Positions 19,680 through 29,060 of a stretch of DNA of 58,276 bases are shown here, one piece after another. The position numbers were made by a program, and so were the translations under genes. Numbering within the stretch: position 1 is the stretch's first letter; every line of letters starts with the position of its first letter. The stretch covers positions 1 to 58,276 of the forward strand of contig JAIELC010000033.1 of assembly GCA_019753375.1 (NCBI GenBank), given 5' to 3'. The notes under the pieces were generated by a model. It worked only from the letters and a program-made list of their open reading frames with translations, did not search any database and was not told the origin of the DNA. The DNA is from Sphingomonas sp. (lineage in GTDB: Bacteria > Pseudomonadota > Alphaproteobacteria > Sphingomonadales > Sphingomonadaceae).

Positions 19680-19779
19680 TCGCCTGCGAGCCCGGCTCAA
19701 CGACCGCGCCCGCCTGCCCGATAACGATCCGACCAGCGCCAATGGCGAGGATAGAGGAAATGTCAGAGCGTTTGGGCAT
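19673..19779 (-). pseudogene. Decayed duplicate of the carB 5' end
   Basis: These 107 bases align without gaps to 18860-18966, the first 107 bases of carB, with about 18 mismatches by hand. The translation still begins MPKRSDISSILAIGAGRIVIGQA, but key residues have changed: GPIVIG reads GRIVIG and CEFDYSGT reads GAVVEPGS. There is no downstream carB sequence; the homology stops at the toxin stop codon. I read it as the stranded original carB start, displaced when the toxin-antitoxin pair arrived with a new carB 5' end. A plain tandem duplication followed by insertion is an alternative. Confidence 0.85.
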
Positions 19780-20044
19780 TGGAGGCCACGTATCCCGGTT
19801 CGAGAACTTCTAATTTGAGCCCACCCGCGTCGTTCTTTTCAAGCGCGCACCGACCTATGACCCGCTTAGTTCCGGTCATTTCCGACATGGCTTTGGCGCG
19901 CGCCGCTCGAAAGTCTGCAACGCGGGCGTCGCAGCCCTTCGCCCAGTCCTGATTGCTATGGCGATAGGCTGGCCGGAGGTCCCATAGCGTCAGGATAAGA
20001 GCCAAGGCGGCGATTGGTATAAAGATCGCGAGCACGATCTTCAC
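19763..20044 (-). CDS. Hypothetical small anchored protein between carA and the carB remnant
   Basis: This 93-residue protein has one hydrophobic N-terminal segment (residues 3-21) and a polar remainder with two cysteines (about residues 39 and 67), so it is probably a periplasmic anchored protein. The GTG start at 20044 overlaps the carA stop (GTGA), so it is coupled to carA. Its last codons overlap the start of the carB remnant (ATG at 19779), which suggests that carA, this gene and carB were once contiguous, overlapping genes. I do not recognise the family. Confidence 0.65.
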   Translation of the reverse strand: MKIVLAIFIPIAALALILTLWDLRPAYRHSNQDWAKGCDARVADFRAARAKAMSEMTGTKRVIGRCALEKNDAGGLKLEVLEPGYVASNAQTL

Positions 20045-21210
20045 CCCATCATCCCCACAAACCGCTCAAACAGATAGAGGCTGTCCATCGGACCCGGGCT
20101 CGCTTCTGGGTGATATTGCACCGAAAAAGCCCGGCCATCCGCCGTCTCCAGCCCCGCATTGCTGCCGTCGAACAGCGACACATGCGTTTCGCGCACGCCT
20201 TCCGGCAGCGAGTCCCGCTCCACCGCAAAACCGTGGTTCATGCTGGTGATTTCAACTGCGCCGTCGCTCAGCCGTTTGACCGGGTGGTTGGCGCCGCGGT
20301 GGCCCTGATGCATCTTGACGGTCCGCCCGCCAATCGCCAGCGCCAGCAGCTGATGGCCAAGGCAGATGCCGAACAGCGGTTTGCCTGTTTCCAGCAGTTT
20401 TTGGACGACCGGCACGGCGTAGTCGCCCGTCGCGGCAGGATCACCCGGGCCGTTGGACAGGAAGATGCCGTCGGGCTGGTGGGCCATGATGTCATCGAAA
20501 CTCGCGGTTGCCGGGACCACCGAGACGCGAGCGCCGGCATGGACGAGATTGCGGAAAATATTGCGCTTGGCACCGTAATCAATGGCGACGACATGGGGGC
20601 GGCTTTGCCGCGCCCGATTGTCCGCGCCTTCATATCCCTGGCCCAGCTGCCAAGGCCCCCCCGACCAGTCATATGGCTGATCGATACTCACCTCCTCGGC
20701 CAGATCCATCCCCTCCAGCCCCGGCCAGGCTTTCGCCATGCGCAGCAGCGCGGCGATGTCGAACTTTCCGTCAGCCGCGTGGGCGATGACGCCATTGGGG
20801 GCGCCGGTAGACCTGATCCGACGGGTGAGCGCGCGCGTGTCGATGCCCGACAGGCCGATCCGCCCCTGCCGCTTCAGCCAGGCGTCAAGGTGCTCGCTTG
20901 AACGAAAATTGCTGGGCGCGGTAACATGTTCACGCACGATCATCCCCAGCGCATGGGGTATCGTCGCTTCGATATCATCGGCGTTGGTGCCAACATTGCC
21001 GATGTGGGGAAAAGTAAAGGTAACGATCTGCCCGGCAAAGCTCGGGTCGGTCATGATTTCCTGATAGCCGGTCATGGCGGTGTGGAAGCACACTTCACCA
21101 ACCGCCGCCCCTTCCGCGCCAAAGCCCCGACCCCATATCAGCGTGCCATCCGCCAGCACCAAAACACCGGTGGCGCCGTCGGGCACAGACAGGGGCTTGG
21201 CGTCGGCCAT
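20041..21210 (-). CDS. carA: Carbamoyl-phosphate synthase small subunit (glutaminase)
   Basis: CarA hydrolyses glutamine and channels ammonia to CarB. The 389-residue protein has the CarA-specific N-terminal domain (GEVCFHTAMTGYQEIMTDPS) and a class I glutamine amidotransferase domain. The nucleophilic Cys lies in FGICLGHQLLALA; the catalytic His and Glu lie in QYHPEASPGPMDS. The ATG at 21210 is preceded by a purine-rich region, and the gene is divergent from the yqeY-dnaG-rpoD operon over a 136-base gap. carA and carB should form one unit, but the FitAB pair and a small gene now lie between them. Confidence 0.97.
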   Translation of the reverse strand: MADAKPLSVPDGATGVLVLADGTLIWGRGFGAEGAAVGEVCFHTAMTGYQEIMTDPSFAGQIVTFTFPHIGNVGTNADDIEATIPHALGMIVREHVTAPSNFRSSEHLDAWLKRQGRIGLSGIDTRALTRRIRSTGAPNGVIAHAADGKFDIAALLRMAKAWPGLEGMDLAEEVSIDQPYDWSGGPWQLGQGYEGADNRARQSRPHVVAIDYGAKRNIFRNLVHAGARVSVVPATASFDDIMAHQPDGIFLSNGPGDPAATGDYAVPVVQKLLETGKPLFGICLGHQLLALAIGGRTVKMHQGHRGANHPVKRLSDGAVEITSMNHGFAVERDSLPEGVRETHVSLFDGSNAGLETADGRAFSVQYHPEASPGPMDSLYLFERFVGMMG

Positions 21211-21346
21211 GGGTGTGGGCGCTCCGTAATTGCTGGCAATGTCGCTAAGGGACCGCAGCTAGAGGCACCCGGCGGCAGCGTCAATCTGTTAAAACCGACG
21301 ACGAACGACTATCTGGGTTGATTACCGAAAAAGGGAACCGACCGAC

Positions 21347-21799
21347 ATGATTCGCGACGACATCAAGGCTGCCCAGATCACCGCGATGAAAGCTGGCGAC
21401 AAGGAAACGCGCAACACGATCAGTCTGATGCAGTCGGCGATCAAGAACCGCGATATCGAAGCGCGGACCGGCAAGGCACCCGATGATGATGACACGCTGG
21501 TGGTTGAAGTGCTGCAAAAGATGGTCAAGCAGCGCCGCGAATCGATTGAGATGTTCGCCAAAGGCGGCCGCCAGGAGCTTGCCGATGCCGAAGCTGCGGA
21601 AGTCGCGGTGATCGAACGGTTCCTGCCCAAGCAGATGAGCGAGTCCGAAACCAGCGCCGCGATTGAGGCAATCAAGGCTGAAATTGGCGCGAGCGGCATG
21701 AAGGATATGGGCCGCGTGATGGCCGAACTGAAAGCGCGCCACGCCACCACGCTGGATATGAGCAAGGCAAGCGGGCTGGTGAAGGCCGCGTTGAGCTGA
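21347..21799 (+). CDS. GatB/YqeY domain protein
   Basis: This is a 150-residue all-helical YqeY-family protein. The family resembles the tRNA-binding tail of the amidotransferase GatB. Recognisable segments include MKAGDKETRNTISLMQSAIKN, VEVLQKMVKQRRESIEMF and VIERFLPKQMS, ending in the helical GatB-like domain with MGRVMAELKARH. The stop at 21799 is one base from the dnaG start, so it is the first gene of a yqeY-dnaG-rpoD operon. The exact role is unsettled; tRNA-related functions are suggested by structure. Confidence 0.92.
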   Translation: MIRDDIKAAQITAMKAGDKETRNTISLMQSAIKNRDIEARTGKAPDDDDTLVVEVLQKMVKQRRESIEMFAKGGRQELADAEAAEVAVIERFLPKQMSESETSAAIEAIKAEIGASGMKDMGRVMAELKARHATTLDMSKASGLVKAALS

Positions 21800-21800
21800 G

Positions 21801-23678
21801 GTGAGCCTCACCCCGCAATTCCTGGATGAGCTCCGCGCCCGGACGCTGCTGTCCGCGTTAATCGGCAAGTCGGTCAAACTCACCAAGGCGGGGCGTGAGT
21901 TCAAGGGATGCTGCCCGTTTCACAATGAGAAGACACCCAGCTTCTACGTCAATGACGACAAGGGGTTTTACCACTGTTTCGGCTGTTCTGCGCATGGCGA
22001 CGCGATCCGGTGGATGACCGACCAGCGCGGTCTGCCGTTCATGGATGCCGTCAAGGAACTTGCGGCGACCGCGGGCATGGACGTCCCTGCCCCCGACAAA
22101 CGCAGCGCCGAAAAGGCGGAACGGGCCAAGGGCCTGTATGAAGCGATGGACGACGCGGCGCACTGGTTTACCGATCAGTTGAACGGCATGGGCGGCGCCG
22201 AGGCGCGCGCGCTGCTCGAACGGCGCGGCATCAAGCCCAACGCGATACGTGCCTTTGGTATCGGATTTGCCCCCGACAGCCGGAGCAAGCTGCGCGCTGC
22301 GTTGAAAGATTATGGCGACCCGTTGCTGGTTGAAGCCGGCATGCTGATCCAGGTCGACGACAAAGAACCCTATGACCGGTTCCGGGGCCGCCTGATGATC
22401 CCGATCCGCGATCCGCGTGGCCGCGTGATTGCCTTTGGCGGTCGTATTATCGGCGATGGTGAGCCCAAATATCTGAATTCGCCGGACACGCCCTTGTTCG
22501 ACAAGGGCCGCAATCTTTATAATCTTGACCGCGCCGCCGCCGCGTCGCGCAAGGCCGGGCGCGTGATTGTCGTCGAAGGCTATATGGACGTCATCGCGCT
22601 GGCGCAGGCGGGGTTTGGCGAAGCGGTGGCCCCGCTCGGCACTGCGTTGACCGAGGCGCAACTGGAACGGCTTTGGCGCCTCGCCGACGTGCCCATTCTG
22701 TGTTTCGACGGTGACAGTGCCGGTCAAAAGGCCGCAATTCGTGCCGCCAATCGGGCATTGGCGATGCTCGCACCGGGGCGCTCGCTGCGCTTTGTCACGC
22801 TCCCCAAGGGTATGGACCCCGATGATCTGGTCCGCGCCAGGGGATCGGCGGCGTTTGAGGCGTTGCTGAGCGATACCCAAGCGCTGGCCGACCGGCTGTG
22901 GAGCCATGAACTCGCCGCGCAGCCTGTTACAACCCCTGAAGAACGCGCCGGGCTGAAGCGGCGGCTGGGCGATCTGGCCAACAGCATTGCGGATGGATCG
23001 GTTCGGCAGGAATATATCAGTGAATTTCGCCAGCGCTTCGACGCGCATTTCGCCCCTGCCGCGCGTTCGCCGCAGGGCCGCGCGCCGTTTGTGCGCGGCA
23101 AAAAGGGGCAGCCCTGGCCACCGCCGCCAACCGGAGGCGATCATCCAACGGCGCAGGCGATCAGGGCAACCGGCATCGACCCGGCGCTTGCCAAGGCCGT
23201 GGTCGCCGGGCTTATCCGCCATCCGGCGGAAATTGCCCGCCACATCGAAGTCCTGGGATCGCTGAAATTTGCCGGCGGCGCACTGGGACGGCTGTTCGAA
23301 GCGGTCGTTGACGTCGCCCTGGAGGATCGGGCGCTTGATAGCGAGCGGCTGCGCACCATATTGGCCAAATCCGGGTTTGATCAGATTGCCAATGATCTTC
23401 TTCAGCCCCGTGCCACGCGCTACTCGTTCAACATGCCGACAGCCGATACAGACAAGGCGCGGCTCGATCTGGACGAAGCAATTGCGATTCTGGTGGCGCG
23501 GCCTGAGATAGATGCGGCACTGGCAGAAGCGACGGCCAGACTGGTAGAACAGTCCACGGATGAGGCATTTGCGCGGCAGCAGACGCTGCTGCGGGAACAA
23601 CAGGCGTTGGAGGCACGGCTTGCAAATCTCGTGCAGTCGCACCAAGACGCGAAAACGGTCGGTATCGAGGGTATTTAA
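21801..23678 (+). CDS. dnaG: DNA primase
   Basis: DnaG synthesises RNA primers at the replication fork. The 625-residue protein has an N-terminal CHC2 zinc-binding domain ([11 protein letters not shown] and [11 protein letters not shown]), a TOPRIM-containing polymerase domain ([10 protein letters not shown] and [11 protein letters not shown], about residues 255-310), and a less conserved C-terminal helicase-interaction region. The start is GTG at 21801, placed directly after yqeY. The TAA stop overlaps the rpoD ATG by one base (TAATG), so the two are coupled. Confidence 0.97.
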   Translation: MSLTPQFLDELRARTLLSALIGKSVKLTKAGREFKGCCPFHNEKTPSFYVNDDKGFYHCFGCSAHGDAIRWMTDQRGLPFMDAVKELAATAGMDVPAPDKRSAEKAERAKGLYEAMDDAAHWFTDQLNGMGGAEARALLERRGIKPNAIRAFGIGFAPDSRSKLRAALKDYGDPLLVEAGMLIQVDDKEPYDRFRGRLMIPIRDPRGRVIAFGGRIIGDGEPKYLNSPDTPLFDKGRNLYNLDRAAAASRKAGRVIVVEGYMDVIALAQAGFGEAVAPLGTALTEAQLERLWRLADVPILCFDGDSAGQKAAIRAANRALAMLAPGRSLRFVTLPKGMDPDDLVRARGSAAFEALLSDTQALADRLWSHELAAQPVTTPEERAGLKRRLGDLANSIADGSVRQEYISEFRQRFDAHFAPAARSPQGRAPFVRGKKGQPWPPPPTGGDHPTAQAIRATGIDPALAKAVVAGLIRHPAEIARHIEVLGSLKFAGGALGRLFEAVVDVALEDRALDSERLRTILAKSGFDQIANDLLQPRATRYSFNMPTADTDKARLDLDEAIAILVARPEIDAALAEATARLVEQSTDEAFARQQTLLREQQALEARLANLVQSHQDAKTVGIEGI

Positions 23679-25708
23679 TGGCGAAGGCAAATGGTGGCGG
23701 CGACGACACGATCGATGTGGGTGATGCGCCGCTGATCGATTTGAACGACGCGTCGATCAAGAAGTTGATCGCGCGCGCAAAAAAGCGTGGCTACATCACT
23801 TACGATCAGCTGAATGAGGCGCTGCCGCAAGAGCAGATGTCATCGGATCAGCTTGAGGACGTCATGTCGGCGCTCAACGAAATGGGCGTGAACATCGTCG
23901 AAAATGACGATGTTGGCGAAGACGGCGAGAACGAAGACGCCGCCGAGGAGGAAGTCGAAGCCGTCGATTCGGCGGATGAGGCTGCCCCGGCGCTCGAAAC
24001 CAAGAAAAAAGAAACCATCGATCGGACCGATGATCCGGTGCGCATGTATTTGCGCGAAATGGGTGCCGTTGAGCTGCTGAGCCGCGAGGGCGAGATCGCC
24101 ATTGCCAAGCGAATCGAAGCGGGCCGGGACACCATGATTCTGGGGCTATGCGAAAGCCCGATTACCTTCAACGCGATCATCGACTGGTCGACTGCGCTGA
24201 ATGAAGGCACCATGCAGCTGCGCGAGATCATCGATCTTGATGCGATGCTGTCCAAAGATCCCGCCCCCGAAAGCCTGACCGAAGACGGTGAGGATGGCGA
24301 TGGCGAGATTTCTGAAAAAAATGCCGGTCCGTCGTTCAAAGAAGAGGAAGAGCCTGAAGAGGTTTCCGCCGACGACGACGACGAAGAATCGATGACCGAG
24401 CGCCGGACGCCGCGTCCATCGGATGATGAGGAAGAGGACAACACGCTCTCGCTCGCCCAGATGGAAGAGCAGCTTAAGCCGCAAGCGCTGGAAAAGTTCG
24501 CCAACATCACGGCGATCTACAAGAAATTTTCCAAGATGCAGATCGGCCGCCTCGACGCGATGTCGGCCGGTGGCGATCTGACCGCAGCGGACGAGCGCAA
24601 ATACCAGAAGCTCCGCGAGGAACTGACCGCCGAGGTGGAAAGCGTCCAGTTTCACCAGTCAAAGATCGAATATCTGGTCGATCAGCTCTATTCGTTCAAC
24701 CGGCGCCTGACCGCGCTGGGTGGTCAGATGCTCCGCCTCGCCGAGCGCCATAAAGTGCCGCGCAAGGATTTCCTTGACCGGTATGTTGGCCATGAGCTTG
24801 ATGAACAGTTTCTGCCAAGCGTGGCGGGTCTCGACAAGAAATGGGCCGCGTTCGTCACCAACGAAACCGAGTCGGTTGATCGCATCCGCGTTGAGATCGC
24901 TGAAATTTCGCAGCAGACCGGCATGTCGCTGGGGGAATTCCGCCGCATCGTCAACATGGTGCAAAAGGGCGAACGCGAAGCCCGCATCGCCAAAAAGGAA
25001 ATGGTCGAGGCCAATCTGCGCCTCGTCATCTCGATCGCCAAGAAATATACCAATCGCGGGTTGCAGTTTCTGGATCTGATCCAGGAAGGCAATATCGGGC
25101 TGATGAAGGCGGTGGATAAGTTCGAATATCGCCGCGGCTACAAGTTCAGCACCTATGCGACGTGGTGGATTCGCCAGGCGATCACCCGTTCCATCGCCGA
25201 TCAGGCGCGCACGATCCGTATCCCGGTCCATATGATCGAGACGATCAACAAGCTGGTACGCACCAGCCGGCAGTTCCTGCACGAACAAGGCCGCGAGCCC
25301 ACGCCCGAGGAAATGGCAGAGCGGCTGAGCATGCCGCTCGAAAAGGTCCGCAAGGTGATGAAAATCGCCAAGGAACCGATCAGCCTGGAAACGCCGATCG
25401 GCGATGAGGAAGATTCGCATCTCGGCGATTTCATCGAAGACAAAAATGCGGTCATCCCGGTCGACGCGGCGATTCAGGCCAACCTTAAGGAAACCGTGAC
25501 GCGCGTGCTCGCCAGCCTTACCCCGCGCGAGGAACGTGTGCTGCGCATGCGCTTTGGCATTGGCATGAACACCGACCACACGCTGGAAGAAGTCGGCCAG
25601 CAATTCAGCGTGACGCGCGAACGTATCCGGCAGATCGAGGCGAAGGCGCTCAGAAAACTGAAGCACCCAAGCCGCAGTCGCAAGATGCGGTCTTTCCTCG
25701 ATCAGTAA
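23678..25708 (+). CDS. rpoD: RNA polymerase primary sigma factor (sigma-70, RpoD)
   Basis: This 676-residue primary sigma factor is full length. Region 1.1 lies at about residues 15-75 and region 1.2 at [12 protein letters not shown] long acidic non-conserved insert runs from about 185 to 260. Region 2 contains [16 protein letters not shown] and [13 protein letters not shown]. Regions 3 and 4 follow, with [11 protein letters not shown] and the -35-binding helix [18 protein letters not shown]. The order yqeY-dnaG-rpoD is a variant of the macromolecular synthesis operon. The short repeat GGTCG-GGAA-CGACC right after the stop may fold but lacks a T tract. Confidence 0.98.
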   Translation: MAKANGGGDDTIDVGDAPLIDLNDASIKKLIARAKKRGYITYDQLNEALPQEQMSSDQLEDVMSALNEMGVNIVENDDVGEDGENEDAAEEEVEAVDSADEAAPALETKKKETIDRTDDPVRMYLREMGAVELLSREGEIAIAKRIEAGRDTMILGLCESPITFNAIIDWSTALNEGTMQLREIIDLDAMLSKDPAPESLTEDGEDGDGEISEKNAGPSFKEEEEPEEVSADDDDEESMTERRTPRPSDDEEEDNTLSLAQMEEQLKPQALEKFANITAIYKKFSKMQIGRLDAMSAGGDLTAADERKYQKLREELTAEVESVQFHQSKIEYLVDQLYSFNRRLTALGGQMLRLAERHKVPRKDFLDRYVGHELDEQFLPSVAGLDKKWAAFVTNETESVDRIRVEIAEISQQTGMSLGEFRRIVNMVQKGEREARIAKKEMVEANLRLVISIAKKYTNRGLQFLDLIQEGNIGLMKAVDKFEYRRGYKFSTYATWWIRQAITRSIADQARTIRIPVHMIETINKLVRTSRQFLHEQGREPTPEEMAERLSMPLEKVRKVMKIAKEPISLETPIGDEEDSHLGDFIEDKNAVIPVDAAIQANLKETVTRVLASLTPREERVLRMRFGIGMNTDHTLEEVGQQFSVTRERIRQIEAKALRKLKHPSRSRKMRSFLDQ

Positions 25709-26050
25709 GGTCGGGAACGACCACGGCAGGGATTTGACGTGCGACAGGTCGGTTGGGCGATCTGGCCATTCGGTCGCGACCGCCAGAACCAGGGGGGCAG
25801 CATCCGAACTGCCCTGGGCGCTTTGGCAACCAGTCATGACGCCCCGTTCGCAACCGGGCAATAGCCGGAACTATCCGGGAACGTGCGGTAATCACCTGCA
25901 TAAGGGCGATCACGCCTACAAGATAGCGTTGCGTTTATATACACTTAAGGCCGTATAAACCGCGTCTTTACGCTGTTCGGTATAGGCCATGTGTAAATAG
26001 GCAGATGAAAGCAGCTTCAATTGCTTCCATCAGCGAGGTGCACTGACATT
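25709..26050. other. Intergenic region between rpoD and the 221-aa gene
   Basis: This 342-base gap has no convincing gene. A weak GGTCG...CGACC hairpin follows the rpoD stop (25709-25722). From about 25925 the sequence becomes AT-rich, with TATAC...GTATA arms at 25938-25957 and a TATAAA at 25954, and probably holds the promoter for the gene at 26051. I saw no tRNA-like or terminator-like structure. Confidence 0.5.
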
Positions 26051-26716
26051 ATGGCATTCGAAACGGTCAAGATTGCGCAGGAAGGCGCGGGTTGGGGTAC
26101 CATTGCCGCATTGGCCAATGCGGATGGCAGCGCGACCCATCGCCTGTTGCAAACCCTTGTCCTGGGGCGAACGCCGACGCGCATGATCGCCGATTCGGTC
26201 CACCTGATCGGCATGTTGCAGGGGCGCCAACCCGGCATCATCGATTATGCAGCGACCCGGTGTATCCAGCCTGCGGCGGTGGCCTGGCTGGAAGAAGCAG
26301 CCGCGGCGTTTGCGATTGAACGCGGCTATCTGACACGCCTTACCTCGACTGCTGGACCAATGCCGTCCACTCCCGGCCAGGCCGATACCGAAACGACGGT
26401 TGCCGCACAGCGCCACGCGCTCGATATGCTTGCCCAGTCGGATCGGAACGGCTGTGCAATTGGCGCCGCCGTCGCCCTGATCATCGACTGGATGGCCATC
26501 CGCGTCGTGCTCGATTCGGCCTCGGAACGTTTCGGGCTCACCATTCCGAAATGCGCCTTGCCAGATTTGCAGGAAACGACCTCGATGGTCGGCGCGATTG
26601 CCAATGCTCCCGGGATTGAACGGGCCATGGCCTTTGGCGCGCAGCAGATATTTGCGCAACACCGTGGTCTGTGGGACCTGATCGAAGCCCGCGCGAGCGC
26701 GCGCGGCGACATCTGA
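26051..26716 (+). CDS. Conserved hypothetical protein upstream of the MoxR ATPase
   Basis: This is a 221-residue Ala-rich, apparently soluble and mostly helical protein. No signal peptide, membrane helix or catalytic motif stands out. Segments such as ATHRLLQTLVLGRTPTRMIADSVHLIGMLQGRQPG look well conserved in character, and the C-terminal third contains repeated short helices. The ATG at 26051 is preceded by GAGGTG. It lies 79 bases before the MoxR-type ATPase gene on the same strand, which hints at a shared role. I do not recognise the family. Confidence 0.6.
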   Translation: MAFETVKIAQEGAGWGTIAALANADGSATHRLLQTLVLGRTPTRMIADSVHLIGMLQGRQPGIIDYAATRCIQPAAVAWLEEAAAAFAIERGYLTRLTSTAGPMPSTPGQADTETTVAAQRHALDMLAQSDRNGCAIGAAVALIIDWMAIRVVLDSASERFGLTIPKCALPDLQETTSMVGAIANAPGIERAMAFGAQQIFAQHRGLWDLIEARASARGDI

Positions 26717-26795
26717 CTGCGGACCATCTGACAGCGCGCTTGCGCTCGACGGTATCTTCCTTCTATCCCCGAACCCGATATTCGAATCTATCGGG

Positions 26796-27662
26796 ATGAC
26801 AGGCATGCAGCGGTTTGACGGCACTAAAGATTACGTGGCCACCGATGACCTGAAGGTCGCGGTAAACGCGGCTGTTACGCTTCGTCGTCCGTTGCTGGTA
26901 AAAGGCGAGCCAGGCACCGGTAAAACCGTACTCGCGCATGAAATTGCCAAAGCGACCGGCGCGCCGCTGATTGAATGGAATATCAAATCGACCACCAAGG
27001 CACAGCAGGGCCTGTACGAATATGATGCCGTGGCCCGGCTGCGCGATGGACAGTTGGGCGACGAGCGGGTTCACGATATTTCCAATTATATTCGCCAGGG
27101 CAAGTTGTGGGAGGCGTTTACCAGCCCCCAGGTCCCCGTCCTGCTGATCGACGAAATCGACAAGGCCGATATCGAATTCCCGAACGATCTGCTGCAAGAG
27201 CTCGATCGCATGGAATTTCATGTCTATGAAACCAAGCAGACGGTGAAGGCGGCTGAACGCCCGATCGTGGTCATCACCAGCAACAATGAAAAGGAATTGC
27301 CCGACGCGTTTCTGCGCCGGTGCTTCTTTCATTACATCAAGTTCCCCGATCGCGCGACGATGCAGGCGATCATCGACGTCCATTTCCCCGGCATCCAGAA
27401 AATTCTGGTCAGCAAGGCGATGGATATTTTTTATGATGTCCGCGATGTGCCCGGGTTGAAGAAGAAACCAAGCACTTCCGAGCTGCTCGACTGGCTGAAG
27501 CTGCTGCTCAACGAAGACATGCCGCTCGACGTGTTGCAGAACCGCGATCCCACCAAGGCGATCCCGCCCCTGCACGGTGCCCTGCTCAAGAACGAGCAGG
27601 ATATCATGCTGTTCGAGCGGCTGGCCTTCATGGCAAAACGACAAAACGCGCCGCGCCAATAA
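26796..27662 (+). CDS. MoxR-family AAA+ ATPase
   Basis: This 288-residue single-domain AAA+ protein of the MoxR/CoxD type has Walker A GEPGTGKT (residues 37-44), Walker B VLLIDEIDKAD (about 112-122), sensor 1 in IVVITSNNEKELPDAF, and an arginine-finger region RRCFFHYIKFPD. MoxR ATPases act as chaperones with VWA-domain partners to insert metals or mature enzyme complexes. The likely partner here is the CoxE-like VWA protein at 30661-31842; the two are usually adjacent but are separated here by a glycosidase and a chemoreceptor gene. The client is unknown. Confidence 0.92.
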   Translation: MTGMQRFDGTKDYVATDDLKVAVNAAVTLRRPLLVKGEPGTGKTVLAHEIAKATGAPLIEWNIKSTTKAQQGLYEYDAVARLRDGQLGDERVHDISNYIRQGKLWEAFTSPQVPVLLIDEIDKADIEFPNDLLQELDRMEFHVYETKQTVKAAERPIVVITSNNEKELPDAFLRRCFFHYIKFPDRATMQAIIDVHFPGIQKILVSKAMDIFYDVRDVPGLKKKPSTSELLDWLKLLLNEDMPLDVLQNRDPTKAIPPLHGALLKNEQDIMLFERLAFMAKRQNAPRQ

Positions 27663-27696
27663 CCATAAGCAGGGGCGGCATCATGGGAGAGCAATG

Positions 27697-29022
27697 ATGG
27701 CCGATTTGCCAAATCTGTCACGCCGTGCAGTGATGGCTGGCGCCGCCGGGCTGGCGGCCACGTCCGCTGTAAAACCGGTTTCCGCCGCCGCAGCCAAGAC
27801 CTCCAAGCCCTTGTCCCGCGGTTTCTTGTGGGGCACGGCGACCGCCGCTCATCAGATAGAAGGCAATAACAGCAATTCTGATTTCTGGTTGGCAGAAAAC
27901 GTAAAGCCGACGCTGTTTCAGGAACCCTCACTCGACGCCTGTGACAGTTATCACCGGTATGAAGAAGACATCATCCTTGCCGCCAGGCTGGGATTTAATG
28001 CCCACCGGTTCGGCATTGAATGGGCGCGAATTGAACCCGAGCCCGGCAAATTCAGCGAGGCTGAGCTCGACCATTATCTGCGCGTGCTGGAGGCGTGCCA
28101 CAAGCACGGGCTGGCCCCGGTCGTCACCTATAGCCATTGGACCGTGCCGCGCTGGTTTGCCGCGCAAGGGGGCTTTGAGCATCCCGACAGTCCCCAGTTG
28201 TTCGCGCGCTTTGCCGAACGCGCCACCGCGAAGCTGGGACCATTGATGACGGCGGCATCGACCTTCAACGAAGCCAATATTGCCAGGGTTATTCAGGCAC
28301 GGCCCGAATTGCGCGCGATCGAACCGCTTGTCCGCGCCATGCTTGCCGCATGCGCCAAGGCGAGCGGATCTGATCGCTTTGCATCGGTCCTGTTCGCAGA
28401 TATCGCCAAGAGCGAAGCCAATCAGGTGCGCGCCCATGAGCTTGCCTTTGATGCGATCAAGTCGGGTCCGGGCAATTTTCCGGTCGGCGTGACCATCAGC
28501 ATGCAGGACGTTCAGGGGGTTGGTGAAGGGAACAGGTCAACCGAGATCGAGGACGCGATTTATGGGCCCTGGATAGCCCAGGCGACAAAGGCTGATTTTG
28601 TCGGGGTGCAAACCTACACGCGCATTCGGGTCGATGCGAACGGCATCTTGCCGCCGCAAAAGGGCGCGGAATTGACCGCCGCCGGATATGAATTCTATCC
28701 CGAGGCGCTGGCCGCCACGATCAGATACGCCGCGAGGAAGACCGGAAAACCAATTTTTGTCACCGAAAATGGCATTGGCACCGACGATGATACGCGCCGC
28801 GTCGTCTATATTGATCGGGCACTCGCCGGCGTGCGCGATTGCATCGACGAGGGCATCGACGTGCGCGGCTATCTGCACTGGTCGCTGCTGGACAATTTTG
28901 AATGGGTCTTTGGCTATAAGCAGCGGTTCGGGCTGGTCTCTGTCGACCGCAAGACGTTCAAACGGACGCCAAAGCCAAGCGCCATCCACCTCGGCGCGCT
29001 TGCCCGCGCCAACCGACTATAG
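27697..29022 (+). CDS. Tat-exported family 1 glycoside hydrolase (beta-glucosidase-like)
   Basis: The first 32 residues form a twin-arginine signal (LSRRAVMAGAAGLAATSA), so the enzyme is exported folded. The GH1 barrel follows: FLWGTATAAHQIEG, the acid/base Glu192 in TFNEAN, and the nucleophile Glu357 in VTENGIG, ending with WSLLDNFEW and GLVSVD. The usual NEP at the acid/base position reads NEA. At 441 residues it is a typical length. GGGAGA lies six bases before the ATG at 27697; an in-frame ATG at 27694 is an alternative. It should release sugars from beta-glycosides in the periplasm or outside the cell; the substrate is not predictable. Confidence 0.9.
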   Translation: MADLPNLSRRAVMAGAAGLAATSAVKPVSAAAAKTSKPLSRGFLWGTATAAHQIEGNNSNSDFWLAENVKPTLFQEPSLDACDSYHRYEEDIILAARLGFNAHRFGIEWARIEPEPGKFSEAELDHYLRVLEACHKHGLAPVVTYSHWTVPRWFAAQGGFEHPDSPQLFARFAERATAKLGPLMTAASTFNEANIARVIQARPELRAIEPLVRAMLAACAKASGSDRFASVLFADIAKSEANQVRAHELAFDAIKSGPGNFPVGVTISMQDVQGVGEGNRSTEIEDAIYGPWIAQATKADFVGVQTYTRIRVDANGILPPQKGAELTAAGYEFYPEALAATIRYAARKTGKPIFVTENGIGTDDDTRRVVYIDRALAGVRDCIDEGIDVRGYLHWSLLDNFEWVFGYKQRFGLVSVDRKTFKRTPKPSAIHLGALARANRL

Positions 29023-29060
29023 CAGGGCCGGAGCGACCTGCGTCAGCGCCCGACCGACGG

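Noticed and set aside
18970..19779. 269-residue minus-strand frame starting with a carB-like N-terminus
   Set aside because: After about 37 residues it runs antisense to the toxin and antitoxin genes; only the first 107 bases are carB-derived, so I treat it as a remnant rather than a gene.
25709..25722. Hairpin after rpoD as a rho-independent terminator
   Set aside because: The stem is only five pairs and no T tract follows.
26775..26800. ATTCGAATC resembling a tRNA T-loop
   Set aside because: No acceptor stem, anticodon stem or D-loop can be built around it.
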